Part shown: positions 25,243 to 34,596 of the stretch, piece after piece
Layout of the letters: every line of letters begins with the position of its first letter
How positions within the stretch are numbered: the stretch's first letter is position 1
Source: Thermophagus xiamenensis
Lineage (GTDB): Bacteria > Bacteroidota > Bacteroidia > Bacteroidales > Marinilabiliaceae
Length of the DNA stretch: 64,000 nucleotides
Reading direction: 5' to 3'
Assembly (NCBI RefSeq): GCF_900112795.1
Contig: NZ_FONA01000003.1
Span: forward strand, 162,382 to 226,381
The notes under the pieces: generated by a model
Databases searched by the model: none
Seen by the model: the letters and a program-made list of their open reading frames with translations, nothing else
What the model was told of the DNA's origin: nothing
Position numbers and translations under genes: made by a program

Positions 25243-26751
25243 ATGAAAATTCTTACATCGTCACAAACAGGAACAGTAGACCGTTACACCATCGAAAACG
25301 AACCCATTGGTTCCATTCATTTAATGGAACGGGCTGCCACACAAGCATATCGTTGGATAACGACACATTATCCGGCGACATCATTTAGCATATTTGTTGG
25401 TCCCGGCAATAATGGAGGTGATGCTCTAGCCATTGCCCGCATGCTTTTGGAAGAAGGCCGGAAGGTTGGGGTCTATTTATATCGGTCGGAAAAATTATCA
25501 CACGATGCCACAATTAACCTGGAAAGGCTCAAAGCGTTTCCATCTGCAAAAATAACAGATTTATCGAAACAATCTCTATTGAATATAAAACCAACAGGCA
25601 AGGTAGCCATTGACGGACTCTTTGGTTCAGGACTCAACAGGCCTCTTAATGAGAGAGCTTCTGATATCGTATCGTATATTAACCGAAACTTTCCACAAAT
25701 AATTTCCATTGATGTTCCTTCGGGATTATTTTGTGAGGATAACAGTCATAACCATAGAGTGGCAATCGTAAAAGCTACATATACACTTACATTCCAGATG
25801 CCAAAACTGGCCTTTCTCTTTCCCGAAAACCGTGAATTTATCGGTAACTGGATTGTTCTTCCCATAGGTCTTAGCCATCAAAAAATAAAATCGACTTCCA
25901 CACCCTGGCAAATAACTACGGAAAAGGAAATTAGAAGTTGGATACGCCCTCCGCACCTTTTTGCACATAAGGGAACAATGGGGCATGCTCTTCTAATAGC
26001 AGGCAGTTATGGAAAAACAGGGGCAGCATTGATGGCATCACGTGCCTGCCTCAAATCAGGAGTAGGTCTGCTTACTGCACATGTACCACATAGTGCTGTT
26101 GCCGTCATGCAGACAGCGCTTCCCGAAGCCATGATAAGTGCCGACCGCTCGGATATCATATTTACGGAATTTCCGGACCTGTCACCATATAATGCCATAG
26201 GGGTAGGCCCGGGCCTCGGCACAAAAACCAACACTCAAAGAGCTTTGAAAGAATTACTAAAATCAGCCCAAAACAAAAAACTAGTCATAGATGCTGACGG
26301 TTTAAATATCCTTTCAGAAAACCGCGAATGGCTGAATGACCTGCCGCCACAAACTGTGCTTACCCCACACCCCAGGGAATTTGAAAGGCTTTCAGGACCT
26401 TATGAAAACGATTTTCAGCGATTAAATACAGCCATAGAATTTGCCCAAACATATAAAGTGGTGTTGGTTCTAAAAGGCGCCTATACCGCAGTTATTTCAC
26501 CCGAAGGGAAAGTAGGTTTTAACCCTACCGGTAATCCGGGGATGGCTACTGCCGGAAGCGGTGATGTGTTGACGGGTATTATTTTGGCTCTTTTAGCTAA
26601 TGGCATCGAACCATATGCTGCCGCACGCGCCGGCGTTTATGTTCATGGTTTAGCAGGTGATATGGCGGCATTAAAAGGCCAAAGAGCGACTATTGCCTCT
26701 GACATCATCGAAAATTTAGGTCCTGCCTTTGCTAAAACCACGGAGCTATAA
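25243..26751 (+). CDS. nnr: Bifunctional NAD(P)H-hydrate epimerase / ADP-dependent NAD(P)HX dehydratase
   Basis: 502 residues from ATG 25243 (MKILTSSQTGTVDRYTIENE). The N-terminal YjeF_N half (about 1-210, VGPGNNGGDALAIARMLLEE) epimerises hydrated NAD(P)H; the C-terminal ribokinase-like half (about 225-500, with GVGPGLGT, LTPHPREFERL and ATAGSGDVLTGII) dehydrates it using ADP. Together they repair the damaged cofactor. Full length for the fused bacterial enzyme. Upstream in-frame TTG codons are poor starts. No co-operonic partner is evident. Confidence 0.95.
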   Translation: MKILTSSQTGTVDRYTIENEPIGSIHLMERAATQAYRWITTHYPATSFSIFVGPGNNGGDALAIARMLLEEGRKVGVYLYRSEKLSHDATINLERLKAFPSAKITDLSKQSLLNIKPTGKVAIDGLFGSGLNRPLNERASDIVSYINRNFPQIISIDVPSGLFCEDNSHNHRVAIVKATYTLTFQMPKLAFLFPENREFIGNWIVLPIGLSHQKIKSTSTPWQITTEKEIRSWIRPPHLFAHKGTMGHALLIAGSYGKTGAALMASRACLKSGVGLLTAHVPHSAVAVMQTALPEAMISADRSDIIFTEFPDLSPYNAIGVGPGLGTKTNTQRALKELLKSAQNKKLVIDADGLNILSENREWLNDLPPQTVLTPHPREFERLSGPYENDFQRLNTAIEFAQTYKVVLVLKGAYTAVISPEGKVGFNPTGNPGMATAGSGDVLTGIILALLANGIEPYAAARAGVYVHGLAGDMAALKGQRATIASDIIENLGPAFAKTTEL

Positions 26752-26778
26752 AATATAGCTTTCTACAGCATATTTTGT

Positions 26779-26786
26779 TACCTTTG
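26779..26786 (+). promoter_or_regulatory. -7 box TACCTTTG ahead of the DUF4831 gene
   Basis: Exact TAnnTTTG match about 130 bases before the ATG. The last bases of the box run directly into AAACGAGC, the opening of the dispersed MKRAW repeat. No clear TTG at -33. Confidence 0.45.
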
Positions 26787-26860
26787 AAACGAGCTAGGCT
26801 ATTAGGCTGATAGGCTGGTGGGTTGATAGACTAATCACTAATAATAATGCCACTAGACCA
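26784..26860 (+). repeat. Partial MKRAW leader repeat with TTAG filler
   Basis: TTGAAACGAGC then a run of TTAGGCTGATAGG-type filler; only the first eleven bases of the repeat survive. Any small frame stops after eight codons (LKRARLLG). Lies in the leader of the DUF4831 gene in the sense orientation. Confidence 0.4.
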
Positions 26861-26916
26861 AAGAGTTCAGGAAAATTTACACGAATACAAACCATGAAAC
26901 TTTAATATTATTATTT

Positions 26917-28065
26917 ATGCGACAGATGAAGAAACCTATGTCCGTTCTAAATGGTAAACTTTATTTCCCGGGCCAATATTTAATTTATGGGCTTTTTTTA
27001 TTGATGATGGTATCGTGCAATGCACAACAAAATATTTCACAGGGGAACGTATTTCCGGCCCGGGAACCCCTTCCTCAGGAAGGCATATATTACCATTTGC
27101 CTTTAACCGTGATAAATGTGGAAGTTACAGCCCGCCAAACCACCGAAAAAAGAGGACCTTATTACAGATATTCGCAGCGCTTTCTCAACTTAAACGATAT
27201 CATCACCGAAGATCGCACCACATGGGAAATTGTAGATGCACGTATTTATACCACCGGAATACCTGACCCTAACCGTATTTTTCGAATTACGGCACAGGGA
27301 AATCCTTCCTTAGCCGCAGTAGCTCTGACACCTGACGGAATACTAAGAGGGATTAATATTGACGAACCCAGGCAAAATGGTGTTCAACCACCAAAGCAAT
27401 TTATGGGTGCTATGCCTGAAAATGACTTATCATTCGATGATGTACCGTTCACTGAAGAACAGCTAATCAAAACCTCCAGTGCTGCCACTGCCGAAGAAGT
27501 AGCTGCTGAAATATATCGTTTACGGGATGCACGCCGAAGACTTCTGGAAAGTGATCTGGAAACCTTACCGCCCGACAATGGAGCCTATGAAAGAATTCTA
27601 AATGGAATTAATGAACTAGAGAATCAATACTTATCCCTCTTTAAAGGGAAAAAAGAAACTTTCACAGTCACCAAGGTATTTTCTATCATCCCTGATACAT
27701 CCATGTCCGGGAACCAGGTACTATTTAGATTTTCCGAACGAAAAGGATTTACAGACCAATTGGATTTGACAGGAACTCCGGTTTATATCGAAATAGAATC
27801 TGTCTCTCCTATCGCAAATCGTTCCTTAAATCTTCCGGATAAACAGGAACAACGTACCGGACTGGTTTACTGCAAACCCTCCAAAGCTCATATAAAAATT
27901 ATTGATCGTACAGTATTGCTCACCGAAACTGATGTCCTGATTGGGCAATTTGGCTCGTTACATCAACTGCCACCCACGCTTTTTGATGACCCATCAATTA
28001 CCTTAAAACTGGATACCAGAACCGGGGCATTATTAAACATAAAGACCCAAAGAATAGATTTTTAG
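26917..28065 (+). CDS. DUF4831 family lipoprotein
   Basis: 382 residues. The leader has a lipobox (LLMMVSCNAQ, Cys33), so it is membrane-anchored. The mature part, with YYHLPLTVINVEVTARQTTE and a YRYSQRFLN segment, matches the DUF4831 family of Bacteroidota, whose function is unknown. Met1 (26917), Met4 and Met8 are all possible starts; a shorter leader from Met4 or Met8 still works. Stands alone between nnr and pepD. Confidence 0.8.
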   Translation: MRQMKKPMSVLNGKLYFPGQYLIYGLFLLMMVSCNAQQNISQGNVFPAREPLPQEGIYYHLPLTVINVEVTARQTTEKRGPYYRYSQRFLNLNDIITEDRTTWEIVDARIYTTGIPDPNRIFRITAQGNPSLAAVALTPDGILRGINIDEPRQNGVQPPKQFMGAMPENDLSFDDVPFTEEQLIKTSSAATAEEVAAEIYRLRDARRRLLESDLETLPPDNGAYERILNGINELENQYLSLFKGKKETFTVTKVFSIIPDTSMSGNQVLFRFSERKGFTDQLDLTGTPVYIEIESVSPIANRSLNLPDKQEQRTGLVYCKPSKAHIKIIDRTVLLTETDVLIGQFGSLHQLPPTLFDDPSITLKLDTRTGALLNIKTQRIDF

Positions 28066-28171
28066 ATATTAGATAAATAGATATTAGACAATCAGACCTT
28101 AAATATTGAGAAAATGAGGGATTAACCGTCGAAGTAAAAACATTTGTAACACAATAAAAAACAATAAAATA

Positions 28172-29632
28172 ATGAACACCAATATTTCAATTTTAGAGCC
28201 CCAACAACTTTGGCACTATTTTTATCAACTCACACAAATACCCCGCCCTTCAAAAAATGAAGGAGAGGCAGTACGTTTTGTCGTTAACGAAGGGAAAACC
28301 TTGGGCTTAGAAACCATTAAAGATGAGATTGGTAACGTAATTATTCGGAAGCCGGCCACACCAGGTATGGAAAATGTCAAAGGAGTGGTTTTGCAGGCTC
28401 ACCTGGATATGGTACCTCAAAAAAACAGCGATAAACAGCACGATTTCACCAAAGATCCCATAGAAGCTTATGAAGAAGAGGGATGGGTAAAAGCTAACGG
28501 AACCACTTTGGGGGCTGATAACGGCATAGGTGTAGCCGCTGCCCTTGCGGTACTGTCATCAAAAAACCTGAAGCATGGTCCCGTTGAAGCCCTATTTACC
28601 ATTGATGAAGAAACGGGAATGACCGGGGCTAATCACTTAAAACCAGGAATACTAAAAGGTGATATTTTAATTAATATGGATTCTGAGGACGAAGGGGAAC
28701 TATATGTGGGATGTGCCGGAGGGACCGACGCCAATGCGGTTTTTACCTTTATGGAAGAAGAATTCCCCAATGATTTTGTGGGTATAAAAATCAGCCTTAC
28801 GGGGCTAAAGGGAGGCCATTCCGGCATGGACATAAACCTTGGTCGAGGAAATGCCAACAAGTTAATGTTTCGCCTGCTAAAATATTTAGTAGCAAATGAA
28901 GAAGTAAGACTATCTTCTATTGAAGGAGGATCTCTTCGGAATGCCATTCCCCGGGAAGCCTTTGCCATAGTAGGTGTTCCTAAAGAAAAGTTAGAGAGTG
29001 TAAAACAGACCGTTGAAAGATTCAAGGACATTTTTCTCAATGAATTAAGCAGTGTGGAACCACATCTTCAATTAACGATAGAAAGCATCAAAGAACCATC
29101 CTTTTTAATGGATGAGATGACTCAGGACGATTTGATCAACGCCATCCAGGCCTGTCCCAATGGGGTAATAAGGATGAGTACAGATATTCACGGATTGGTT
29201 GAAACATCTCTGAATCTGGCCATCGTACAAACAGTTAATAAAGAAGTGCATGTGAAAGCGTTAATACGTTCCTCTGTAGATACGGCCAAAGAAGATGTGG
29301 AATCAACGCTGGAAAGTATCTTTCTTCTGGCCGGGGCCAATGTATGGTTTGATGGACAATATCCGGGATGGAAACCTAATCCCGATTCAGAAATATTAAA
29401 AATCATGCAATCAGTTTATCAAAACAGATGGGGGAAAACTCCGGAGATAAAAGCCATTCATGCCGGACTTGAATGTGGTATCCTGGGAAGCGCCTACCCT
29501 AACTGGGATATGATATCCTTTGGACCTACCATAAAATTCCCTCACTCACCTGATGAAAAAGTAAACGTGGAATCGGTGAAAAAATTCTGGGAATTTCTGA
29601 TCGCCACGCTGGAAAATATTCCATCAAAATAA
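28172..29632 (+). CDS. pepD: Aminoacyl-histidine dipeptidase (Xaa-His dipeptidase, M20 family)
   Basis: 486 residues with M20 metallopeptidase landmarks: VLQAHLDMVPQKN (metal His and Asp), TTLGADNGIGVAAALAVL (bridging Asp), FTIDEETGMTGA (catalytic Glu-Glu) and INMDSEDEGELYVGCAGG. PepD cleaves carnosine-like and other Xaa-His dipeptides in the cytoplasm; no signal peptide is present. Length equals the usual cytosolic enzyme. Not clearly in an operon. Confidence 0.93.
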   Translation: MNTNISILEPQQLWHYFYQLTQIPRPSKNEGEAVRFVVNEGKTLGLETIKDEIGNVIIRKPATPGMENVKGVVLQAHLDMVPQKNSDKQHDFTKDPIEAYEEEGWVKANGTTLGADNGIGVAAALAVLSSKNLKHGPVEALFTIDEETGMTGANHLKPGILKGDILINMDSEDEGELYVGCAGGTDANAVFTFMEEEFPNDFVGIKISLTGLKGGHSGMDINLGRGNANKLMFRLLKYLVANEEVRLSSIEGGSLRNAIPREAFAIVGVPKEKLESVKQTVERFKDIFLNELSSVEPHLQLTIESIKEPSFLMDEMTQDDLINAIQACPNGVIRMSTDIHGLVETSLNLAIVQTVNKEVHVKALIRSSVDTAKEDVESTLESIFLLAGANVWFDGQYPGWKPNPDSEILKIMQSVYQNRWGKTPEIKAIHAGLECGILGSAYPNWDMISFGPTIKFPHSPDEKVNVESVKKFWEFLIATLENIPSK

Positions 29633-29698
29633 AGATTTGGGACTTAAAAGTTTATAATCCTTTGAATAAAAAAACAACATAAACACACAAAATGATTT

Positions 29699-29737
29699 AA
29701 AACGGGCATGACCAAATGGATTTGTCATGCTCGTTTT
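29699..29737 (+). terminator. Strong hairpin terminator after pepD
   Basis: AAAACGGGCATGAC (29699-29712) pairs over 14 bases with GTCATGCTCGTTTT (29724-29737), one G-U pair, with a T-run on the right and an A-run on the left, so it could work both ways. Confidence 0.7.
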
Positions 29738-29788
29738 ATTCAAATAAAAACTGCCTCCGAATATCCAACACAATTTAACATGCCAATT

Positions 29789-29819
29789 TTGAATTTCAAT
29801 GGCTAAAGCAATACCTTTG
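29789..29819 (+). promoter_or_regulatory. Promoter of the ClC channel gene
   Basis: TTG at 29789-29791, a 20-base spacer, and TACCTTTG at 29812-29819, an exact Bacteroidota consensus. The ATG follows 132 bases later. Confidence 0.65.
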
Positions 29820-29951
29820 CACTTCGAAAACGGGAATGAAACAAATGCCTGATGACCAGAAAACTTCACCTTGCTAACCAGGGCCATTCCGACAAATCTT
29901 ATTTCCCAATATAATTCAAGAGCAAAAACCAATTTTTTTCAAAATCTCCAA

Positions 29952-31730
29952 ATGGAAACAGCATCTAAACTATTAGGACGATTTTTAATTTGGCGAGTAA
30001 AACACATTTCGCAAAAACAACTGACACTGATTCTAAGTTTTATAATAGGAATCAGCAGTGGGTTGGCCGCTGTTATCTTAAAAAACACCATTCACTACAC
30101 CAATCAACTTCTGACAGAAGGCTTTAATCTTGAAAATCAAAATTTTCTTTATTTGGCCTATCCCATTTTAGGCATCACCTTAACGGTTTTATTCACGCGC
30201 TTTATTGTTAAAGACAACATCAGCCATGGCATCACCAAAATTCTGTATGCTTTTTCCAGAAAAGGCGGATACCTCAAACCACATAATTCCTACACCTCTA
30301 TAATTGGTAGTACTTTCACCATTGGTTTTGGCGGGTCAGTAGGTGCAGAAGCCCCCATTGTACTGACGGGTGCATCTATCGGTTCTTCACTGGGCCGTAT
30401 GTTTCACCTCAACCAAAAAACGATAACCCTATTGGTTGGTAGCGGGGCCGCCGGCGCCATTGCCGGTATTTTTAAGGCCCCCATCACCGGATTAATCTTT
30501 ACTTTAGAGGTATTGATGCTTGATCTTACCATGGCTTCGGTAATACCTCTGCTAATTTCATCGGTTACTGCAACAACCATAGCTTATTTGTTTTTGGGGA
30601 AAGGTGCCGAATTTACGTTTCATCTGCAAGACCAGTTTTTACTTAATAACCTTCCTTGGTATTTAGTACTGGGCGTTCTCGGAGGCTTAATATCTCTGTA
30701 TATGACATGGAGTAGTATGTTTATGGAAGGTCGTATATTGAAAATAAAAAATCCATTTCTGAGATTATTGACAGGCGGTGCCATTCTCAGCTTTTTGATA
30801 TTTCTTTTTCCACCTTTATACGGTGAAGGATATACTACAATTTCTGCCTTGCTTAGTGGAGATGCAGATGCCATATTGGAAAATACGTTTTTCTATAATT
30901 TCAGAGATAATAATCTGGTCATTCTAAGTTTTCTTGTATTACTCATTGTATTCAAGGTTATAGCCACAGCAGCCACCAACGGCAGTGGAGGTGTAGGCGG
31001 CATCTTTGCTCCCACGCTATTTACGGGTGGTGTTACCGGATTTTTCATGGCCAGGGTTTTAAACCTCATGGACTGGGTCAACCTACCGGAAGCACATTTT
31101 TCATTAGCGGGCATGGCCGCTTTAATGGCCGGAGTAATGCACGCGCCCCTGACAGCCATCTTTCTTATCGCAGAAATTACAAACGGTTATGCGTTGTTTA
31201 TTCCTCTTATTTTAACCTCAACAGTATCCTACCTAACCATTATGTATTTTGAACCTCATTCCATATATACCAAACGCCTGGCCAAAAAAGGGGAATTGCT
31301 TACTCACCATAAAGACAAAGCGGTACTTACCCTCATGCGCCTAAATAAAGTCATTGAAACCGATTTTAAAAGCGTAAAACCGCAACAAACATTAGGCGAA
31401 CTGGTAAAAATAATTGCTAAGGCTCGTAGAAATATTTTTCCGGTATTAAACGAAGATGGAAAGCTTTTAGGTATTGTTTTACTGGATGATATTCGGGAAA
31501 TAATGTTCAACAACGAGCTTTACAACAACACTAAAGTTGAAAATTTAATGACCATACCCCCGGCCTTTATTGAGGCCAATGAAAACATGGACCAGGTCAT
31601 GCGAAAATTTGAGGAAACAGGAGCCTGGAATTTACCCGTTGTAGATAACGGCAAATATCTGGGTTTCGTTTCCAAATCAAAAATATTCTCAGTATATCGC
31701 AGGGTATTAATTCACTTCTCGGATGAGTAA
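29952..31730 (+). CDS. ClC-type chloride channel/transporter with two CBS domains
   Basis: 592 residues from ATG 29952 (METASKLLGRFLIWRVKHIS); upstream TTG codons would add a non-conserved tail. About 10-12 membrane helices (about 28-440) carry the ClC anion motifs GFGGSVGAEAP (gating Glu in the GxExP position), GSGAAGAIAGIFKAPITGLI and GSGGVGGIFAPTLF. The cytoplasmic end (about 460-585) has two CBS domains (RNIFPVLNEDGKLLGIVLLD and GAWNLPVVDNGKYLGFVSKS), likely sensing adenine nucleotides or ionic strength. Moves chloride, possibly coupled to protons. Single gene with its own promoter. Confidence 0.9.
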   Translation: METASKLLGRFLIWRVKHISQKQLTLILSFIIGISSGLAAVILKNTIHYTNQLLTEGFNLENQNFLYLAYPILGITLTVLFTRFIVKDNISHGITKILYAFSRKGGYLKPHNSYTSIIGSTFTIGFGGSVGAEAPIVLTGASIGSSLGRMFHLNQKTITLLVGSGAAGAIAGIFKAPITGLIFTLEVLMLDLTMASVIPLLISSVTATTIAYLFLGKGAEFTFHLQDQFLLNNLPWYLVLGVLGGLISLYMTWSSMFMEGRILKIKNPFLRLLTGGAILSFLIFLFPPLYGEGYTTISALLSGDADAILENTFFYNFRDNNLVILSFLVLLIVFKVIATAATNGSGGVGGIFAPTLFTGGVTGFFMARVLNLMDWVNLPEAHFSLAGMAALMAGVMHAPLTAIFLIAEITNGYALFIPLILTSTVSYLTIMYFEPHSIYTKRLAKKGELLTHHKDKAVLTLMRLNKVIETDFKSVKPQQTLGELVKIIAKARRNIFPVLNEDGKLLGIVLLDDIREIMFNNELYNNTKVENLMTIPPAFIEANENMDQVMRKFEETGAWNLPVVDNGKYLGFVSKSKIFSVYRRVLIHFSDE

Positions 31731-31824
31731 TATAAATGTCTACAAGAAGTGAAAAAGCATCTAACGTCAATGTTTTAGGCGAATTTTATTGATGTGAATT
31801 GCCAATAAAAATAAATGGAATTTT

Positions 31825-31832
31825 TACCTTTG
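31825..31832 (+). promoter_or_regulatory. -7 box ahead of glyA
   Basis: TACCTTTG, exact TAnnTTTG match, 184 bases before the ATG. The nearest upstream TTG is 23 bases away, wider than usual. The leader that follows has no recognised riboswitch. Confidence 0.4.
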
Positions 31833-32015
31833 GGAAAATAAAATTATAACTCAACAATATCGCCTTTCTTTTAATAGATTGCGGCAATGGTTTCATAAAT
31901 ATCGATGGCGAGAAAACAGGAGGTTTTAAGCCCCGATAAATTGCTATAAAAATCTCTAGAAAAATAAGCTTGCTATGAGCAATCTATCACAAAAGGCCCG
32001 AAACGACACAAAACC

Positions 32016-33296
32016 ATGAAGAGAGACGAAAAAATTTTTGCACTGATCGAAAAAGAGAAGCAACGCCAATTGAACGGCATTGAATTGATAGCTTCGGAGA
32101 ACTTTGTGAGCGACCAGGTTATGGCAGCCATGGGATCATGCATGACCAATAAATATGCAGAGGGGCTTCCCGGGAAACGTTATTACGGTGGTTGCCAGGT
32201 GGTTGACGAAAGTGAAACACTTGCCATAGAGCGACTAAAAGAGCTTTTTGACGCCGAATGGGCTAACGTTCAGCCTCATAGTGGGGCACAAGCCAACATG
32301 GCTGTGTTAATGACGGTATTAAATCCGGGCGACAAATTCTTAGGTTTGGATTTAGCTCACGGCGGTCACCTTTCTCACGGGTCCCCGGTTAACAGTTCCG
32401 GGAAATTGTATCAACCCATTGCGTATGGAGTAAAAGAAGACACAGGGCTTGTCGATTATGATATGATGGAACAACTGGCACTGGAACATAAGCCCAAATT
32501 AATAATTGGAGGAGCTTCGGCCTATTCCCGGGATTGGGATTACGAACGTATGCGTGCCATTGCCGATAAAGTAGGTGCAATTTTGATGATAGATATGGCG
32601 CACCCTGCCGGCCTCATCGCCGCCGGATTACTGAAAAACCCCGTTAAATATGCACATATAGTAACTTCTACCACCCACAAAACTTTGCGTGGCCCACGGG
32701 GAGGCATCATTCTGATGGGAAAAGATTTTGATAACCCCATGGGAATAAAAACCAAAAAAGGGGAGATAAGAAAAATGTCATCTTTACTCGACTCGGCAGT
32801 ATTCCCCGGTATTCAGGGTGGACCACTCGAACACATTATCGCCGCAAAAGCTGTTGCTTTCTATGAAGCGCTGCAACCCGAATACAAAGAATACCAAAAG
32901 CAAGTTCAGAAAAATGCCCGTAAGATGGCCGAATGTTTTATGGCCAAGGGATATAAAGTAATTTCGGGAGGGACCGACAACCACAGCATGCTCATTGATT
33001 TACGCACCAAATTTCCCGAATTGACAGGTAAAAAGGCTGAAAACACCTTAGTCTTGGCCGACATCACCATAAATAAAAATATGGTGCCATTTGATGATCG
33101 CTCACCCTTCCAAACTTCTGGAATCCGTGTAGGAACAGCTGCTTTAACCACCCGCGGATTAAAAGAGGAACATATGATTTCGGTTGTGGACTTTATCGAT
33201 GAAGTATTGAGCAACCCCGATAGCGAAGAAACCATTACATCGGTACAGAAAAGAGTAAACGAAATGATGAAAGATTTTCCCATTTTTAATGGATGA
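32016..33296 (+). CDS. glyA: Serine hydroxymethyltransferase
   Basis: 426 residues, full length. PLP-enzyme landmarks: [27 protein letters not shown], the active-site Lys222 in [14 protein letters not shown], and [20 protein letters not shown]. Interconverts serine and glycine with tetrahydrofolate, the main source of one-carbon units. Starts at ATG 32016 ([20 protein letters not shown]). Single gene followed by a strong terminator. Confidence 0.97.
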   Translation: MKRDEKIFALIEKEKQRQLNGIELIASENFVSDQVMAAMGSCMTNKYAEGLPGKRYYGGCQVVDESETLAIERLKELFDAEWANVQPHSGAQANMAVLMTVLNPGDKFLGLDLAHGGHLSHGSPVNSSGKLYQPIAYGVKEDTGLVDYDMMEQLALEHKPKLIIGGASAYSRDWDYERMRAIADKVGAILMIDMAHPAGLIAAGLLKNPVKYAHIVTSTTHKTLRGPRGGIILMGKDFDNPMGIKTKKGEIRKMSSLLDSAVFPGIQGGPLEHIIAAKAVAFYEALQPEYKEYQKQVQKNARKMAECFMAKGYKVISGGTDNHSMLIDLRTKFPELTGKKAENTLVLADITINKNMVPFDDRSPFQTSGIRVGTAALTTRGLKEEHMISVVDFIDEVLSNPDSEETITSVQKRVNEMMKDFPIFNG

Positions 33297-33335
33297 TTTG
33301 TATCGATTAGAGGAATATCTTTTCCAATCACTATA

Positions 33336-33361
33336 AAAAGTGTCGAATTTCGGCACTTTTT
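33336..33361 (+). terminator. Terminator of glyA
   Basis: AAAAAGTGTCG (33336-33346) pairs with CGGCACTTTTT (33351-33361), five-base loop, followed by TCTTTTT. Classic intrinsic terminator. Confidence 0.75.
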
Positions 33362-33368
33362 CTTTTTA

Positions 33369-33690
33369 GTGAAACGGGCTTGCTGATTTTCGCCACAAAA
33401 GGACATGAATAAGAAAACTAAGGCCATTAGATCAATAGGCCATTAGGCCATAGGTTAATAGGTCAATAGACGATTAGGTTGTTAGGATTGAAAGGATGGA
33501 TGTGCTAAATTGCTAATACGATGATATGCTGATTTTAAAAGAATGTTTCTGTAAAATATTAATCTTATATCTAATAACCTAAACATCTTGTATTTGATGT
33601 ACTAAATAAACTAACCACTAATGACTAACTCTTTTATTCCATTAGACCAATAACTTATAAAACATTTGTACAAATTAAATAGAGATAAAC
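33369..33690 (+). repeat. MKRAW leader repeat, decayed unit with expanded TTAG filler
   Basis: Starts GTGAAACGGGCTTGCTGATT, then TTTCGCCACAAAAGGACATG, clearly the same family as 4436, but the small frame now stops after five codons (TGA). The middle is replaced by about 200 bases of ATTAGGCCAATAGG-like filler; the end, ATTAGACCAATAACTTATAAA, matches the tail of the 56887 unit. Occupies the gap before the TauE gene in sense orientation. Confidence 0.55.
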
Positions 33691-33742
33691 AAAAAAAGAA
33701 AATAATAATTTTCTACCATCAAACATCATAACCTATTTATTA

Positions 33743-34498
33743 ATGGACTTCCACCAAGCATTATTACTAATACTTGCCGGCATAGCAGCTGGAGTTATCA
33801 ATACCTTTGCCGGAAGCGGCTCTTTAATTACACTGCCCTTATTAATGTTCATGGGACTTCCGCCGGCGGTTGCCAACGGTACCAACCGCATAGGCGTAGT
33901 ATTTCAAAACCTGGTGGCTACGGGCAACTTTATCCGCCAGAAGGAATTGCAACCCCGCCAGGAATGGCCATTGATTATCCCTACCCTTTTTGGTTCATTA
34001 TTGGGGGCCGCACTGGCGGTGGAAATAAAAGAAGATATCCTTAACTACTTCATTGGCGGCCTTTTAGTAGTCATGTTTTTTGTAATATTACTTAAACCAA
34101 CAACATGGATAAAAGGCAAAGCCGGAAAAATGAAAACATCTAAATCAAAGTGGATTAACAGCCTAATCTTTTTTTTCATTGGCATTTACGGTGGGTTTAT
34201 ACAGGCAGGTGTAGGCCTCTTTCTCCTTTCCGGATTGGTCCTGGGAGCAGGCTATGATTTAGTAAGAGCCAATGCCGTAAAAGTGCTGATGGTTTTAGCC
34301 TTTACTCTGGTGGCAATGGTCGTTTTTTTATCGGCAGGTCAAATTGCCTGGAGTTACGGATTATGCCTGGCAGCAGGTAATGCCCTGGGTGCCTGGTTCG
34401 CATCAAAATATGCCAATAAGATTGGAGCTAAAAACATCAGATATATTCTTTTGGCTGTTGTTTTATTTTCCGGACTTAAAGTATTGGGGTTGTTTTAA
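33743..34498 (+). CDS. Sulfite exporter TauE/SafE family permease
   Basis: 251 residues, about seven to eight membrane helices in two related halves. AGVINTFAGSGSLITLPLLM in the first and FIGIYGGFIQAGVGLFLLSG in the second are the repeated TauE/SafE motifs. The family exports small sulfur or organic anions (sulfite, sulfoacetate and others); the substrate cannot be told from sequence. Single gene, convergent with the tonB operon. Confidence 0.88.
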   Translation: MDFHQALLLILAGIAAGVINTFAGSGSLITLPLLMFMGLPPAVANGTNRIGVVFQNLVATGNFIRQKELQPRQEWPLIIPTLFGSLLGAALAVEIKEDILNYFIGGLLVVMFFVILLKPTTWIKGKAGKMKTSKSKWINSLIFFFIGIYGGFIQAGVGLFLLSGLVLGAGYDLVRANAVKVLMVLAFTLVAMVVFLSAGQIAWSYGLCLAAGNALGAWFASKYANKIGAKNIRYILLAVVLFSGLKVLGLF

Positions 34499-34542
34499 TA
34501 GAGCTTCACCTCAAGTCATTATAAAATCCCGCAAAACCATAT

Positions 34543-34587
34543 AACAGAAAACACAAAACCCACTATAGTTTTGTATTAAATTCTGTT
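34543..34587. terminator. Two-way stacked hairpin terminator
   Basis: AACAGAA/TTCTGTT (34543-34549, 34581-34587) encloses ACAAAAC/GTTTTGT (34553-34559, 34568-34574). Placed between the convergent TauE and TonB genes. Confidence 0.55.
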
Positions 34588-34596
34588 ATAAAAAAG

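Noticed and set aside
29699..29737. AAACGGGCATGAC after pepD as another MKRAW repeat.
   Set aside because: It shares only the opening letters, is a self-complementary terminator and lacks every later block of the repeat.
29624..29932. 102-codon minus-strand frame in the gap before the ClC gene.
   Set aside because: It spans the terminator and promoter of the + strand genes, and its text has no known domain.
31731..32015. Riboswitch in the glyA leader.
   Set aside because: No recognisable glycine, THF or SAM riboswitch core or extended stem was seen; only a -7 box.
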